Below are positions 12,853-24,849 of a stretch of 64,000 nucleotides of DNA, one piece after another. The notes below the pieces were generated by a model that worked only from the letters and a program-made list of their open reading frames with translations, made no database searches and was not told the origin of the DNA. Source of the stretch: Plectrocnemia conspersa. Taxonomy: Eukaryota > Arthropoda > Insecta > Trichoptera > Polycentropodidae. The stretch is from the NCBI GenBank assembly GCA_009617715.1, contig VTFK01000166.1, forward strand, positions 868,001-932,000, read 5' to 3'. Made by a program: the position numbers and the translations under genes. Numbering within the stretch: position 1 is the stretch's first letter; the number at the start of each line of letters is the position of its first letter.

Positions 12853-13464
12853 ATCTTTCACAGAAATATATATTGGTGTTTTGTGAATCTTAACCATAAA
12901 CTACCTCCACAATTATACAATTGAACATATTTTTTTATTTATATATATATGATAAAAATTTAATAAAAATAGTAGTTTATTCAAAAATTTTTATTAATAT
13001 AGATTTAGATTTACTAGTCATAAGTTTATGTTTTTAATAGTATGTATTTGCATTTATTAAATCGCTTCTGAGTGAGAAAGACGCGAAGGAGGGACGCACA
13101 AACGACATTATGTCCTTGGAAATTTAGTCGCAATGGTTCGCTTCAAGAGGGAAAAAAGTTTTGCAAAACTATTGAACAGTTGAATATTTGAAGCGAATAA
13201 CATTGTTAGTCGTAAATACGTAAATATACAAGAACCCTATTCTTGCATGAGTCATTCAGCTTCTCAATTTTAAGTGTGCTTCACTATTTTAGATGTATTA
13301 TTGTTTATATATTGGCCAACATGACTCATTGGAGACACTTGTCAAGTAATATAAAAAAATATTAAAAAATGAGATCTTCTATCAAATCCTAGGTTCATTT
13401 ATAATATAAATTAACACAAAAATACATTTGTATATTTTCTGTTTATACTTAATACAACTATACG

Positions 13465-13530
13465 GATGGAATAGCGTAGTCCGTAACGTCTCAGACTAGG
13501 AACTCTGAGGTTGCTCTGTGACACTCGATT
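13465..13530 (+). repeat. Possible tRNA-derived SINE head
   Basis: GGAATAGCGTAGTCCGTAAC resembles a pol III A box region, followed by GTCTCAGACTAGGAACTCTG with an anticodon-arm-like hairpin and GAGGTTGCTCTGTGACACTC in the B-box position. The B box is degenerate, so it is not a working tRNA. Confidence 0.3.
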
Positions 13531-14954
13531 TATTTATAAAAATGCACTATTATTAAAAACACGTCTATTGATTATAAATTGTATAGAACAAACTAAAAAT
13601 GTGTTTCATATAAATATAATTTAACTTTTAAAATTAATTCTGCAAAAATATAATTTATTTCATATAATATGAAAGAAAAAGTTTTTTAATAATATATTTA
13701 ATGATCATTAAATTATTTAACTAAATATATTATATTAGTACAAACTGACTTGGATAAGTACAAAACTTATTTAAAAAGCATCGACTGCTGCAAAATTCCA
13801 TTTGATTGATATTATTTTTCATAATTAATGAAATACTTCAAATATCGAATTATTAAAAAAAACGAAAATATATTTTTTTTTAAATAGTTTGAAAATTTAA
13901 GTTGTGTCAACTTTTATTAACTGCACTTTACTATTGAAACTAAACAGGAATGTATCTACATACTTCTTACATTTTTTCGAAAGACAGATCACCTTTGATA
14001 AATTAATTTATGCAAAAATATTATATTACACAAAAATAATTATTTTCCTAGGACGTGAGAAATAAATGTATATATTTAATGATTATGCTCAATACAACTA
14101 TTTATAAAATGGTGATTATTGCGCTTATAAAAATGGCGCACATGAGATTGTCAAATATATTTTACTTTTAATAAGTAAAAATTTGTATAAAATCAGGAAA
14201 TATAAGTATCATACAAATGTAAATTAACCGTTAAATTAACCAAGAGACATTGTTTTTTATATATATATCAACGTATTCTTAAATATGTATACATTTATGT
14301 ACATATGTATATATTAATCAACTTTGTGTGAAATGTTGTTTGCGCAATAATCAGCGTTTTATAGAAAATAGTTGATTTTGCGATAACAATTAACTCATAT
14401 GCTTATAGAGCATATTATATAATATATATTGTAGAAACATGTTCATAATTTATTATAATAATCAAAAATACAAAGCATAAATCGAATTTATAATTTATGC
14501 GCATTAGAACTTTAAGTTTAGTAATAACATATTTATAATTGCAATCTAATATAATTGTATATATAATATCATTAATTTTTTCATTATTATTACAATAGTT
14601 AAGTTTTAAAATTTTAATAAAATCGATCAACAACATAATTTTTACTTTAAAAATAAAATAAAAAATATATAGCAAAAAAACACGCGCCCTTAAAATTACA
14701 ATCACACCATATTCACTTTGATTTTACATAATTATTTAACGTAAAAAGATTCAATAAATAAATAAATAAATATAAACTATTTATTTTATAACATTAATAT
14801 AACAAAACCATTACTTCTTATTGCGTAAATATAACAATGCCATTCAACTCGCAACTTAAATTTTTCATACCTTATAAAAGTACAAAACTGCAATCAAACA
14901 TCTCTCACACCGAAAGTATACTAGACGAGCTTTTATTATAGAATTTTTACTCAC

Positions 14955-15203
14955 CAGGGCTGCATCCTTCAGGCATTCCGAACTGGTACACTTTTCAGCT
15001 GAAAGCTCGTGCGAGTAGCTCTTGAAACTGGCCGCAAGGATGATTAGCACCAGAATTACGATAAAAGCCATTCCGCACAAAACATGGTAGGGCATCCAGT
15101 CCTTCATGGACCGGTAGTACTTCCTGATGGTCTCCTGGAACCGGATTCTCCTAATCCTCTCCTCAGCTCTCGGAGACGGCTCTTCACACGTAAAGTCCAC
15201 CAT
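14955..15203 (-). CDS. M13 peptidase (neprilysin/ECE-like), coding exon 1
   Basis: First coding exon of a zinc metalloprotease of the neprilysin/endothelin-converting enzyme family, membrane ectoenzymes that cleave peptides outside the cell. The start is the ATG at 15203 (MVDFTCEE). The frame is open further upstream to a TGA near 15294 but has no other ATG there. Residues 1-35 are a basic cytosolic tail. About residues 36-58 form the membrane anchor (VLCGMAFIVILVLIILAASF), typical of a type II protein. The start of the ectodomain follows with the paired cysteines CTSSEC and KDAAL, as in M13 proteins. The exon ends at codon 83 with donor CTG|GTGAGT in phase 0. It joins exon 2 in frame to give the family order Cys-x4-Cys, then NPC...WACGSW. 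The catalytic HExxH and ExxxD motifs lie outside the window, so activity cannot be judged. The family call is firm; the exact paralogue is not known. Confidence 0.88.
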
Positions 15204-15309
15204 CGTGTCACCGATGTGTCGATGTATTGAAAGATCGGCGCGAACTAACGCACCATCGATGGCGCTATTTCTAATGCGATCCTTGCACACGAGTCAGGGG
15301 TCGCGAACC

Positions 15310-15349
15310 GCCGACTTGCGCAAACTTGTATATAATTTTACTTATATAT
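15310..15349 (-). promoter_or_regulatory. Possible core promoter of the M13 peptidase gene
   Basis: Read on the minus strand, a TATATAAG-like box (complement of 15341-15349) lies about 30 bases before a GC-richer stretch that leads without a visible splice acceptor to the ATG at 15203. That would give an unspliced 5' UTR of about 110 nt. TATA-like strings are common in such AT-rich DNA, so this rests only on spacing and position. Confidence 0.25.
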
Positions 15350-15353
15350 TTTA

Positions 15354-18000
15354 ACTTTTATACTTCAATATATGTATCTATAAACTAAATATTAAATATT
15401 ATACCTAAAAAAAAAATTCAATAATATTTATTCTTCTTTATATTCATAGTGTTATCTTTTTAAGATCGTCTTTATCTATTACTTTGCATATATAATACAA
15501 ATGTTAAAAGACGTTAAAAAATAATATTATAGTATAAATATATTATATTTTTGAGTCCCTAATTCTTATAGAAGAATTAGAAGGTCTAATAAAAATTTGG
15601 GTTGAAGCACATATATTTTAGGTTTGCACCATAATTGTTTCTTAATTATTTTTAATGTTTAATTGTATAATTATTGTTTATGTACGATTATCATAACGCA
15701 TTGAATAAATCTGTGATGATGGTCAGATTTGTAATAAAAATAAAAATTAATATAATACTAATAAAACACGGTACAATAAATACATAAATTTAGTCGTGGA
15801 TGCAGTCTCGGAGCTTGATAGAGAGAGTACCTTTAATGAGATCACGTCTAAAAGGGGACGCCCGGCTAAGGACGAAAGGTTAGCTTATAAGATCCATTAG
15901 AATCAGTACAAAAATAAAGTGCATTTCTGGCGAAAAAAATTAGTTTTCAATAATGAATGTGGTGATTGAGTGCAAATTTATTATATTTTTTCATAATCAT
16001 AATCTGACAGGCGTAAGCCCAATGCGCTACAATGGGCAAATCTGTACCAACTAAGTAAGTCAATCAGACATAATGAATACCTACAAGTAAGTAACAAGGT
16101 TAACACAGTCAACAACTACCAAAAAATGACTTTAAATCAGTGACATTTTAAAAATTATAAATTATAATATGTCACATTGCACGACCTAGCTCGATTTTAT
16201 TTTTAATTATTCTTCACCATATTCATCCGTGAGATTAAAAAACCTAGAAAAACATAATCGAAAATATAATTAAATGATAATCATAAATTCCGATCTGCAA
16301 CACACAATAGAAGTGTAAAAACAATATGAATCATATGGTCTTTGAGTTAAGAAGCATTAGTAACCGACTCATATTACTATTCAATCGTACATTTTTTCAA
16401 GTATTAGTAATCGAGTCATATTACTGGTCTATCGTACTTGCAGTTGCAATCATGCGTCACAGTTATGATTCTCAATCGAATATCAGATTTTCAACTATAG
16501 GAATATTCGAATAATTGATTGAATAAATCTTAAACATTCGTTTATACTATCCAGAATAAAATTTGAAAAAAATTTATAATGTATATTTGAGCAACACAGA
16601 TCGTTTTTTCTCTCAATATACCCGAGTGACTAGTGCCGCTCAAAAATCCATGTCTTAATACGATTTTTTTTCAAAAAAAAAAAAAAAAAATTTAAAACTG
16701 TAGCCTGTCTACTATCACCGAAACTCGCAACTTTTTTTAAATTTAATTTATTTTAATACATATAAGATTGAACGAAATCTCTACGCATATCAAATTCACA
16801 AATTTAAACATAATTAGCTATTGTATTATACAATAAATTCGATACGATGACCGAAATTCATAGAATTCGTTCGTTGAACAAAATAAAATATTGAAAAGGC
16901 CCACCCTTTATTATCATTTAACGCTTATCTCAAAAATAGGTGTGCGTCGTATTTTTTTATGAAGTCCATGCTTCATTTTTGTATTTATTGTTTCAGTTCA
17001 ATAATTCGAACGTAGTCAATTTATTTATAGTTATTTAATCTATATGGAAATAAATTGTATTATACAATAAACTCAATGAAATTATGTATTAAAAATATTC
17101 CATCAATTTTTTCGAATTAATTCAATCACAGCTGGTATTAATTCTCGTGATTTTTAAAAGCTGAAATATGCTTACTGATCAGTGATTTCCATAACATTTA
17201 GCTATGCATATTTAATGAAATTTAAAAATAGCGATTTTAAATGTAATTAATGATTATTTAAAACAATTATTTTTTAATTAAATATTATTTGATTTTTTTC
17301 ACAAATTGGTTAAATAAATTAATATAGGTAAAACCCAAGCAAAAAAATTACGAATTTACTATTTTCAAATCTATTCAAAACAATCAGGTAAAGATTATAA
17401 ATTAAATATTTTTTTCAATTCCTCTTCTCTATAACCTAAGAATTGTAATGATAATTTAAAAATGCAATATTTGTTGAATATGACAAATGTTTTAAAACAT
17501 TTAATTTTTAATATTGTTTGAACCAACAAATTAACGACCACTGACAATCGAGTTTAATATCCATACATTATTTTATTCACAAATCAAAGAATAATTGATT
17601 ATATATACATGTTACAAATTAATAAAATTATATGTAATTAATTATTTACACTTGTTGCGCGCTAATAGGAAAATATCATTATTCACTCGTGTATCGAATT
17701 AAATATCTACTAGAAACATGAAATAATTAAGCAAATAAAGACAGAACAGTACTCAATCGAAGAGAAGAAGAGCTATCGTCTATTATATCTGGAGCATCCT
17801 AGCCTAACCAGCACTGAACTATATTAAAAACTTTTATCAATAACCATTTTTTTAATTTAAGTAAAAAAAATGGTTTTTAAAAATCCCATATGAAATTTTT
17901 TCCCTTATTTTATATACATTTTGTCGTTCTGCCATATGTCTTTCATTTATAAATTTATTAAGAGCGTAACTATTTGCTCTTACTGTACGTAAAAAAAGTC
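15354..18000. other. Intergenic, AT-rich; one short repeat
   Basis: Sequence upstream of the peptidase gene. At 15790-15900 there is a small GC-richer island of unknown origin. At 16007-16090 lies another copy of the Jockey-type 3'-end repeat (CTGACAGGCGTAAGCCCAAT, then GAATACCTACAAGTAAGTAA). A 20-base A run sits near 16672-16690. I see no supported exon or RNA gene in the remainder. Confidence 0.5.
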
Positions 18001-18001
18001 A

Positions 18002-18108
18002 ATTTGCTGTTCAAACACAAACCTAACCTAATGAAAGTTTTAAAACTAAATATAGGTTTTGAATTAATTCATTTAGGTTAGGTTTCGGTTTGAACAGTAG
18101 GTGCAAAT
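18002..18108. repeat. Inverted repeat with AACCTAACC arms
   Basis: Left arm ATTTGCTGTTCAAACACAAACCTAACC, abbreviated here as 'TGTTCAAAC.CAAACCTAACC'. The right arm reads GGTTAGGTTTCGGTTTGAACA. The arms pair over about 24 bases with a spacer of about 50. The same CTGTTCAAACCCAAACCTAA block occurs inside the composite repeat (24340, 42205, 55525, inverted 51830), so this is a solo, foldback-like relic of that family rather than telomeric DNA. Confidence 0.55.
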
Positions 18109-18837
18109 ATGCAATAATTAGTACCTACATCCATTGATAAAACATGTAAAGTTTATCAAATGGAGAGATATTTTAAGAATATAAAATATCTTTTTTATTT
18201 ATTTATTTATAAATAAAAAATATTATTTCTGGATTATTTAATAAATTGTAGCATTAAAAATATTATTATTACAATCTGCACAACACAATGAAACAAGCTC
18301 CAAAACACAAATAGAGCAAGGTAATCAAATTTATATTACAGAAAATAAATATCATATAATATAAAATAAAATATAAAGTACCGAAATAACGGTAATTATT
18401 GTGTCGATAATTTTAATAATGTTAAAAAATGGTCATTAGTTTTAATAAATGCACAGTTATTAAAATAAATGGTTATTATTTTTATTTATAAAATTAAAAT
18501 AAAATATGTTAATCTATTACTTTATTGGTATTATTTTGTGAAGAAATCATTTACAAGAATTTAAATTAAAAAAAAATATAATATTACTATAATGTTTTTT
18601 ATTCTTCAGTTATATATGTAAATATAAAAACAGTGAATAATCGACCGCCGTACATGTACGGAGATACTTCTCAAAGGGTTTAATAATCTTTACTGATACT
18701 TTTACAAAAAATATATTTTTTTCATAATAATATTAGAATATGAAATACTGTTTTTCTATAAACCTAATATTCAACTAAATGTATATTAGAGTATCGTTTA
18801 TTATATTTAAGGACTGTGCCTCAAAGCACTTCTTATG

Positions 18838-18912
18838 AAAGTACAAGATAAGCAAGTATAAGTAAGTTACTAATACATGAAAGACCTGGGCTCGAATCCC
18901 ATATAAACCATA
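18838..18912 (+). repeat. Possible tRNA-like SINE head
   Basis: CTGGGCTCGAATCCCAT at about 18886-18902 is a good T-arm/B-box match (GGTTCGAATCC type) with a closing stem. ATAAGCAAGTATAAGTAAG upstream is A-box-like. The D and anticodon arms do not fold convincingly, so a tRNA-derived repeat is more likely than a tRNA gene. Confidence 0.3.
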
Positions 18913-19499
18913 GTAATTTCTATCGTTTTTGGTAATAAAATTAGTGATTTTTATATTAATATATTTCCGATCAATCATCACTGATTGGGTTTTCCTAGAT
19001 TTTCCTGATCTCACGGATGAATATAGTATTTTTTTTTAAATAAAATCAAGCTGGGTCGTGCTTTAATTATATTTTATAATTCATTAAATATCTGTCACTG
19101 ATTTAGTCTGGTGTCTCACTGTTACTTGTATTTACAAATCACTATAATTGAAATTATCGATATTTAAATTTCATTAATTTTTTGATAGATGGATTGGTTC
19201 TGTATTCTAAATCCTTCTATCTACAATAAAAGCGTTTTAATGCAGTTTAATCAATGTAGCACAACATTTTCGGATGTAAGATTTAGAGTGCTATAGAGAG
19301 TCGCGATCGAGTCCCTAATTCATGCCTGTTGTAGCCATGATGTCAGCACTTGAGAATTCTACTCTTACAACGAGCCATTAATGAGCTTGCAAACATATTA
19401 GGGATGGTACTTAGATAGCGTTGAATAAGATATTATGAATAGTTGTATCATCGATTAAATTTTAAATATCTTAGCTTTCCGTTTTAAATAATTAGCTGG

Positions 19500-20060
19500 T
19501 TACTAGTAATTTAATAATTAAAATATATGTTAGATAATAATATTAAAATAGTTATAGATAACTCTATTACAAAAATAGTTAGAAGTAATTGTAGATAAAA
19601 AATAAATTATAAGAAATATTGTAATTACATAAAAAAAATAGGTTTATTATTCAGAATAAAAAATATGTTAAGTGTAAACGCAAAAAAATATAAAATAGTA
19701 TTATATTGGCCTACTTTAAATATTGTGCAACAATATTATATTTATATGCCTAATAAATGAAATAAAACGATGTTGCAAAAATTATAAAATTGTGCAAGGG
19801 GGGGTAGTTTTAATATTTGTGAAAGTATTAATGTTTTAGTTTATATATAAGTTAGAAAATAATATGTTATCAGAGTATTTATTAAGAAATAAAGATGTAC
19901 ATAGATTTAATACTAGAAAAAGAGACAAGCTAAGGATAGTTAGGTGTAAAAAACGAGTACGCCCAGGGGAATAATGAACAAATTTTAGACAATCCGCAAA
20001 AATAAAATTGTAGCGGGTTTTTTAAATGGAATATAAAAACACATTTGTGCATTAAAAAAA
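19500..20060 (+). pseudogene. Non-LTR retrotransposon RT 3' end (family copy 2)
   Basis: Second decayed copy of the family at 2110-3060. The DNA matches closely over the segment starting TTAGATAATAATATTAAAAT, the block encoding the remnant of 'ILPHFNYC', and the tail near 19960-20050 (the ACGCCCAGGGGAATA string, then the reading for 'K..VAGFLNGI'). It is interrupted by many stops. The TACGACCAGGGGAATA-type string shared with copy 1 (2905-2920) supports common ancestry. Confidence 0.65.
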
Positions 20061-22250
20061 TGTATAACATTTAGTATATTCATGTATTAATATTAAAATT
20101 CGCTATATTATCCAAGTAAATTAATAATAATAAATATTTTTCTAAAAATAATAAATACAAAAGAAAACATTCAACAATTCGGAACTAGGCTGTAAAAAAA
20201 GTTGGTTCATATAATAGACAATGTTGTATATAATCATCGGTCAATTAATGTTTTATAACTTCCTTGTTGCCCTTTTATGAAATGCTGTACTTTACAAAAT
20301 TAGGTATTCGTAATAAATAGAATTGCATCTTACAAGGTTACAATAATTTACTTCTTCATTGTTTCCATGGACGAAAGATTATTACTACATACATACTATA
20401 AACATTAATATCGGCTGGTTTAACTGTCCGTTTATTATTAGAAGATGTTCTATTATATAATGAACCTATTTCACTATTTTGTATCAAACCGATATTTTTA
20501 TGTAGTGAAGTATGCTTTAAATAATATAAACTTTTGCTGATAATAAATGTATCTGAAGTCACTTATTAAGTTAACTATTTTGTGCATACAATAAAGTATA
20601 ACATTCGTTGACAAAGTTGCATGTAACCGTTCGATAGGTTTTACGATGCGTACTTCATAAAAATATCTACATAACCGATTTCAGTGAAGCTTTGCATTAA
20701 GGTCTATAAAAATCCAAATTGCATATATAAAAGTTTTGCTATAATACTATATACTGATAAACTTTGATATTGAAAATGCTCAATAAATAAAATAATCAGT
20801 TGTTTGTAGAATTAGTAAATAGTACATTTTAACTAAAATGATAACTGCTTGAACTGACAAAATTTTTTATTGTTTTGAAATTGAGTAATAAAGAAGTTTA
20901 TACTGTCAGTAAAGCTGTGTTACATAGTCGTTTGAACTCTTATGTTTCATATACTGCTTTGACCCTTTCCACGCTGTGCCCCTAATACGATGAGCAACCG
21001 ATTCGGGTCACCAGCGCGAAGCTTTATGTTTTTTTTTTAGCAAAATTAGTCATAAATAGTTTTGTAAAATTACAAATACGATTTAATTATTATCATTATT
21101 ATTGAAAATATATAAAACAATTAAAAATATAAATGTAAAATAAACAATTAATTTTAGTCATTCGAATTTCGAGCAAAATCAATTTATTGAAAATATATTT
21201 TATTAAATAATATATTACTGACTATAAAGTGCTAATTTATTTAAATATATTAGCTTAGTTCAATAGCTTGAACTAATAAAAATATATAATTTGTTAAAAA
21301 ATCTTAGATCCCAATCATTTATTTAAATTTTAACCGCGTGATATTAATTTAAATAATTAAAAATACTATTAAATAGTGTATTTACATAAATTTTTATTCA
21401 ACCCCTTCCACGCTATGCGCATCATTGATAGGCAGCCGAGTTCACTTTTACAATCAGTAATTTTTTGAATTTTATTAAATATGCATAGCACAATTTTACA
21501 TACATTTCAGCTTTTTCAAATCACCATAATTAATATCAGTTGCAAATGAATTAATTTAGAAAAAAATATTAAACATTTTAAATACATATTTGCATTGAAT
21601 TTTAGTTTTTAAAATCTTTAGAACGAATTTAATAAACATACTTTATTTGCTTATTAAAAGTATGACCATCGTGACCTGACAGGTTAATATAGAAAAAAAA
21701 TGCTACTACCGGTATTTCATTTTGTAATACCGGTATTATCAAATGTCGATCACAGCTGTCACAATGAAATTGTGAAAAATGTATTTTTACTAATTTCGTG
21801 TGCGCTCGTAGTGTTTGTGTCTGTCGTGTAATTATCTAAGTTGTGGTAATCAATCCCTTTTGAGGTGAAAACCGGCAGATGTAAAAACCAGACGCGTACG
21901 GTGAGATACATTCCCTTTCGCTCGCTCGCGTAATAAGTGACGAGAGTGAGTGAGAGATAAGGCCTTGCGCTCTGCACCCCGAGCGAGCGAGCAAATGGAA
22001 GTTAGTATGAATAATATTCATAATGTATAGTATAGAATGTAAACTCCCAAGGCTCCCGAACTTAGAATCAAAGAAACGAAGGAATTGAAAATAAACAGCA
22101 AATATTATAAAAAATTAATTTGACGTTATGTATTATACAATCACATAACAAAAACTTTATAAAACAAAGAAAGTAATAAAATTGAAATTAATTGTTCAAT
22201 GATATTAAATGAGGTAAAAAACATGGTTTTAAAATAATAATAAAAAAATT
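20060..22250. other. Intergenic, AT-rich with a GC-richer patch
   Basis: No exon recognised. Two CCCTTTCCACGCTRTGC strings (20966 and 21405 regions) look like ends of a small repeat. At 21663-21685, CATCGTGACCTGACAGGT is the terminal hairpin half of the Jockey-type 3' end. At 21770-22075 a GC-richer patch contains GAGCGAGCGAGC/GCTCGCTCGCG inverted strings and two overlapping open stretches on the minus strand. I cannot assign it to a gene or element. Confidence 0.4.
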
Positions 22251-22499
22251 ACGTGGCAGCAATATTAGAAAAAAAGACAAGGAACATATATTTCTGATGT
22301 GGTTGAAAATATATAGCGATAATTATAGTAAAAAATATACAAAATACAAAGAAAACTAAATTTGATTGCAAAAGTTTAATAAGACAAACAAGAATTGGAA
22401 GTTGGTATTTAAAATATAAAAACCATAAATAAAGATGGTTTAATATAACCTGTGACAATAAAAAGAATGCATCAAAAATCATAGAAGAGGAGATAAATA

Positions 22500-23960
22500 T
22501 AATATAAAAAGTAAAAATAATTATAATTTCAGAAGAACTAAAAAAATGATCAATTAAAAAAGTTTATAATTAAACAAAATACATGCATAGACAAAAGCAA
22601 AGATTATTTGAAAGTATAATATATATATAAAAAAAAAAAAAAAAAATATGATGGTGTTGTAGATGTAGACATTACAACATTTAAAAACATATTGGATGTA
22701 GGAAAATCAAATATCGAATGGGATAGGTGTAAAGCATATGAGGATATATTTATATACCATTGTTATACCTGCCATGGATATAGTCATAAATCCAGTGAAT
22801 GTAAAAACAAATAAATAATAGTAAAACAATGCTATAAAAAAGATAATTGTGTAAATTTTTGCAGAGCAAATAAAACTTAAATTTAAATATTGAACATAAT
22901 TTAATGGATCGAAATTGTTTCATATATAAAAGATAAGCAAAAAATTATCATAACAAAATATAAAATATAGCAACTAAATACATTAATTTCACATTGTTAA
23001 CCCGAATCTGTAACTAGGATAATGATTAATGCACAGGGTTATTTAGCACATAAAGTAAAGATAGAATTAGTTGTTGATATACAATAGAATATTCGCAATT
23101 TTTTGGATTAACAGAAACACATATCACAGATGATATTGAAGAATATGATTTATATATTGACAATTATAATATGATTTTAATATTGAGATGCGATTCTAAT
23201 TCTTATGATTAGATGTTATATTGTATATTATAAAATATAGAAATTAAAATAAAAAACATACTGATCCATCACTGTAAATATTTTCTTGAAAAAATATTTT
23301 AGATTATTATGTTTAGCATATAGATCTCCAAACTCATTCATAGAATTCATAAATAATAGTATAGAATGGAGTTCTGATCTAATTTTGGATACTGTTTTCA
23401 CTGGTGACTGCAACTTTAATTGGAAAAAATGTGAGGATTTTTATACATCATAAATAAACTAATAAAAAAATACAAGGACAAATAATAACTTTAGCATATT
23501 AATAGATTTAGTTTATACCAATAGCCAAAATATACATTGTAAGGTGAAAACAACTCAAAGAATTACTGATAATTTTATTGTATATATTTATTATATATAG
23601 AAAAACAATGTAATTAAGATGCAAAAAATCGATATAATTAAAAAACAAATTAGGTTTAATTAAAATTAGAATTACAAAAGTATAACATGGATGTTAATAC
23701 GACATAGAACAATATTTATAAGAATATTGTAGATAGTAAAATGAAAAGTCAATATAATTTTAAAACTGAATACTAATACAACCCAAAACCGTGGTTTAAT
23801 GATAATGTGAAAAATGCTTTAAAAAAATATATATATCTTACAAAATATTTAAAATAATAAAAATTAAATGAGTAGAATATAGTCTTAAATAAAAAATGGG
23901 AAACATAGCAACAATAAGCACAAAAAAAATTTACAATCTTATCATATTGCCCCATTTTAA
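22500..23960 (+). pseudogene. Jockey-type retrotransposon: ORF1 knuckle and endonuclease, decayed
   Basis: A non-LTR element remnant whose blocks lie in family order on the plus strand. At 22755-22812 is the C-terminal ORF1 (Gag-like) zinc knuckle YHCYTCHGYSHKSSECKNK, a perfect C-x2-C-x4-H-x4-C followed by a stop. At 23088-23160 begins the apurinic endonuclease block EYSQFFGLTETHITDDIEEY with the Glu of the ETH motif. Near 23403 comes TGDCNFNWKKC (for GDFNxxW), near 23500 IDLVYTNSQNI, and near 23785 NPKPWFNDNVKNALKK, the linker before the RT. The RT itself is absent because a copy of the composite repeat begins at about 23985. Stops and shifts are numerous. Confidence 0.75.
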
Positions 23961-23984
23961 ATGTGACATCCGTGACTCGCATTT

Positions 23985-24795
23985 AAAATGGAGCAACTCG
24001 AACATATCCCGAAAATATTTTTTAAAATATGTCCTTTCAGTAAACTCATATTAGAGTATATTTTCACCAGCGGATATATATTTTTACAAGTGAAAATATA
24101 AATTATCTGACAGGTACTAGTAAATATATATGATTTTAAGTTTTCTATATGTAGTAATATATATATTTACATACTTATCATTATTTATTTACATCCGATG
24201 TATAAATCCTATATTTTCACTAGTAGTCCAAATATATTTTCACCAGTAGATACATATTTCTACTAGCAAAAATACGATTCAACTTAAATGCGCTAATATG
24301 CTGCTCTAAAATGGCAATAAAACAGTTGCGAAACGTTCATTTGCTGTTCAAACCCAAACCTAACCTAATTAAAGTTCTAAAATGAATATAGTATTAGAAC
24401 TTTAATTAGGTCAAGTCAAAAATACAAATTAAACCAACTCATCTCTCAGGGCAAAATAAGCTGAAGAATAAGTACATCGTATGTTTTAAAAGTATGAAAG
24501 CTTTCCTTACCGATATTACTATAGACTTTTAATATAAAAGGGCTGATCAAAGTATATTCAAACCGAATTTTGGTCAATAGGAGAGCGCAAAAACAATTAT
24601 CACTTCTCAGAAGGCAAAAATTCGCGGCAAAAGCAATAAAATCGTGTCGACGCCATCGCAGTGGGAGCGCTCGGTAACGAGCGTTCCCACTGCGATGGCG
24701 ACGGCACGATTTTATTGCTTTTGACGTGGATTTTTGACTTCTGAGAAGGGATAATTGTTTTTTGCGTTCTCCTATTGGTCAAAATTTGATTTATA
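23985..24795 (+). mobile_element. Composite repeat, copy A, with full foldback palindrome
   Basis: Plus-oriented copy. It starts with the degraded transposase-derived segment (GAAAATATTTTTTAAAATATG, TTTTCACCAGCGGATATATA) and continues through TTTACATCCGATGTATAAAT and CAAACCCAAACCTAACCTAA. It ends in a long palindrome (24561-24795) centred near 24685. The arms carry AATAGGAGAGCGCAAAAACA, CACTTCTCAGAAG, AAAAGCAATAAAATCGTG and a GC-rich tip GCGCTCGGTAACGAGCG. It directly replaces the RT end of the Jockey remnant at its left. Confidence 0.7.
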
Positions 24796-24849
24796 TGTTC
24801 CTCAATAAATGTATAATATTATTATTTTTATTTATTTATTAAAATTATA

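Larger units (their letters stand above)
3318..14954 (-). other. Intron 1 of the M13 peptidase gene, transposon-rich
   Basis: An 11.6-kb intron defined by the donor next to 14955 and the acceptor next to 3317. Recognisable contents, listed separately, are a TTAA-flanked MITE (5617-5907), a 3'-end Jockey-type repeat (about 6270-6350), an RT fragment (about 6560-6860), ancient tandem repeats (8855-9440), a hAT transposase remnant (11040-11470) and a tRNA-like SINE candidate (13465-13530). The rest, including 4260-5600, 7120-8850, 9440-11040 and 13530-14950, is AT-rich sequence in which I see no exon. A 70-codon open stretch at 12637-12852 is listed separately. Confidence 0.75.

Noticed and set aside
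14865..14954. Continuation of the exon 1 frame past codon 83
   Set aside because: Runs into the GTGAGT donor; joining at the donor restores the M13 pattern with exon 2.
15127..15354. 75-codon plus-strand frame at the start of the peptidase gene
   Set aside because: Antisense shadow of peptidase exon 1, which has clear family motifs and correct splice sites.
18010..18090. AACCTAACC / GGTTAGGTT strings as telomeric (TTAGG-type) DNA
   Set aside because: Only two units per site, arranged as an inverted repeat and shared with the composite transposon family; not an array.
24600..24782. 60-codon minus-strand frame in the palindrome
   Set aside because: A by-product of the palindrome arms; lost in the other copies.
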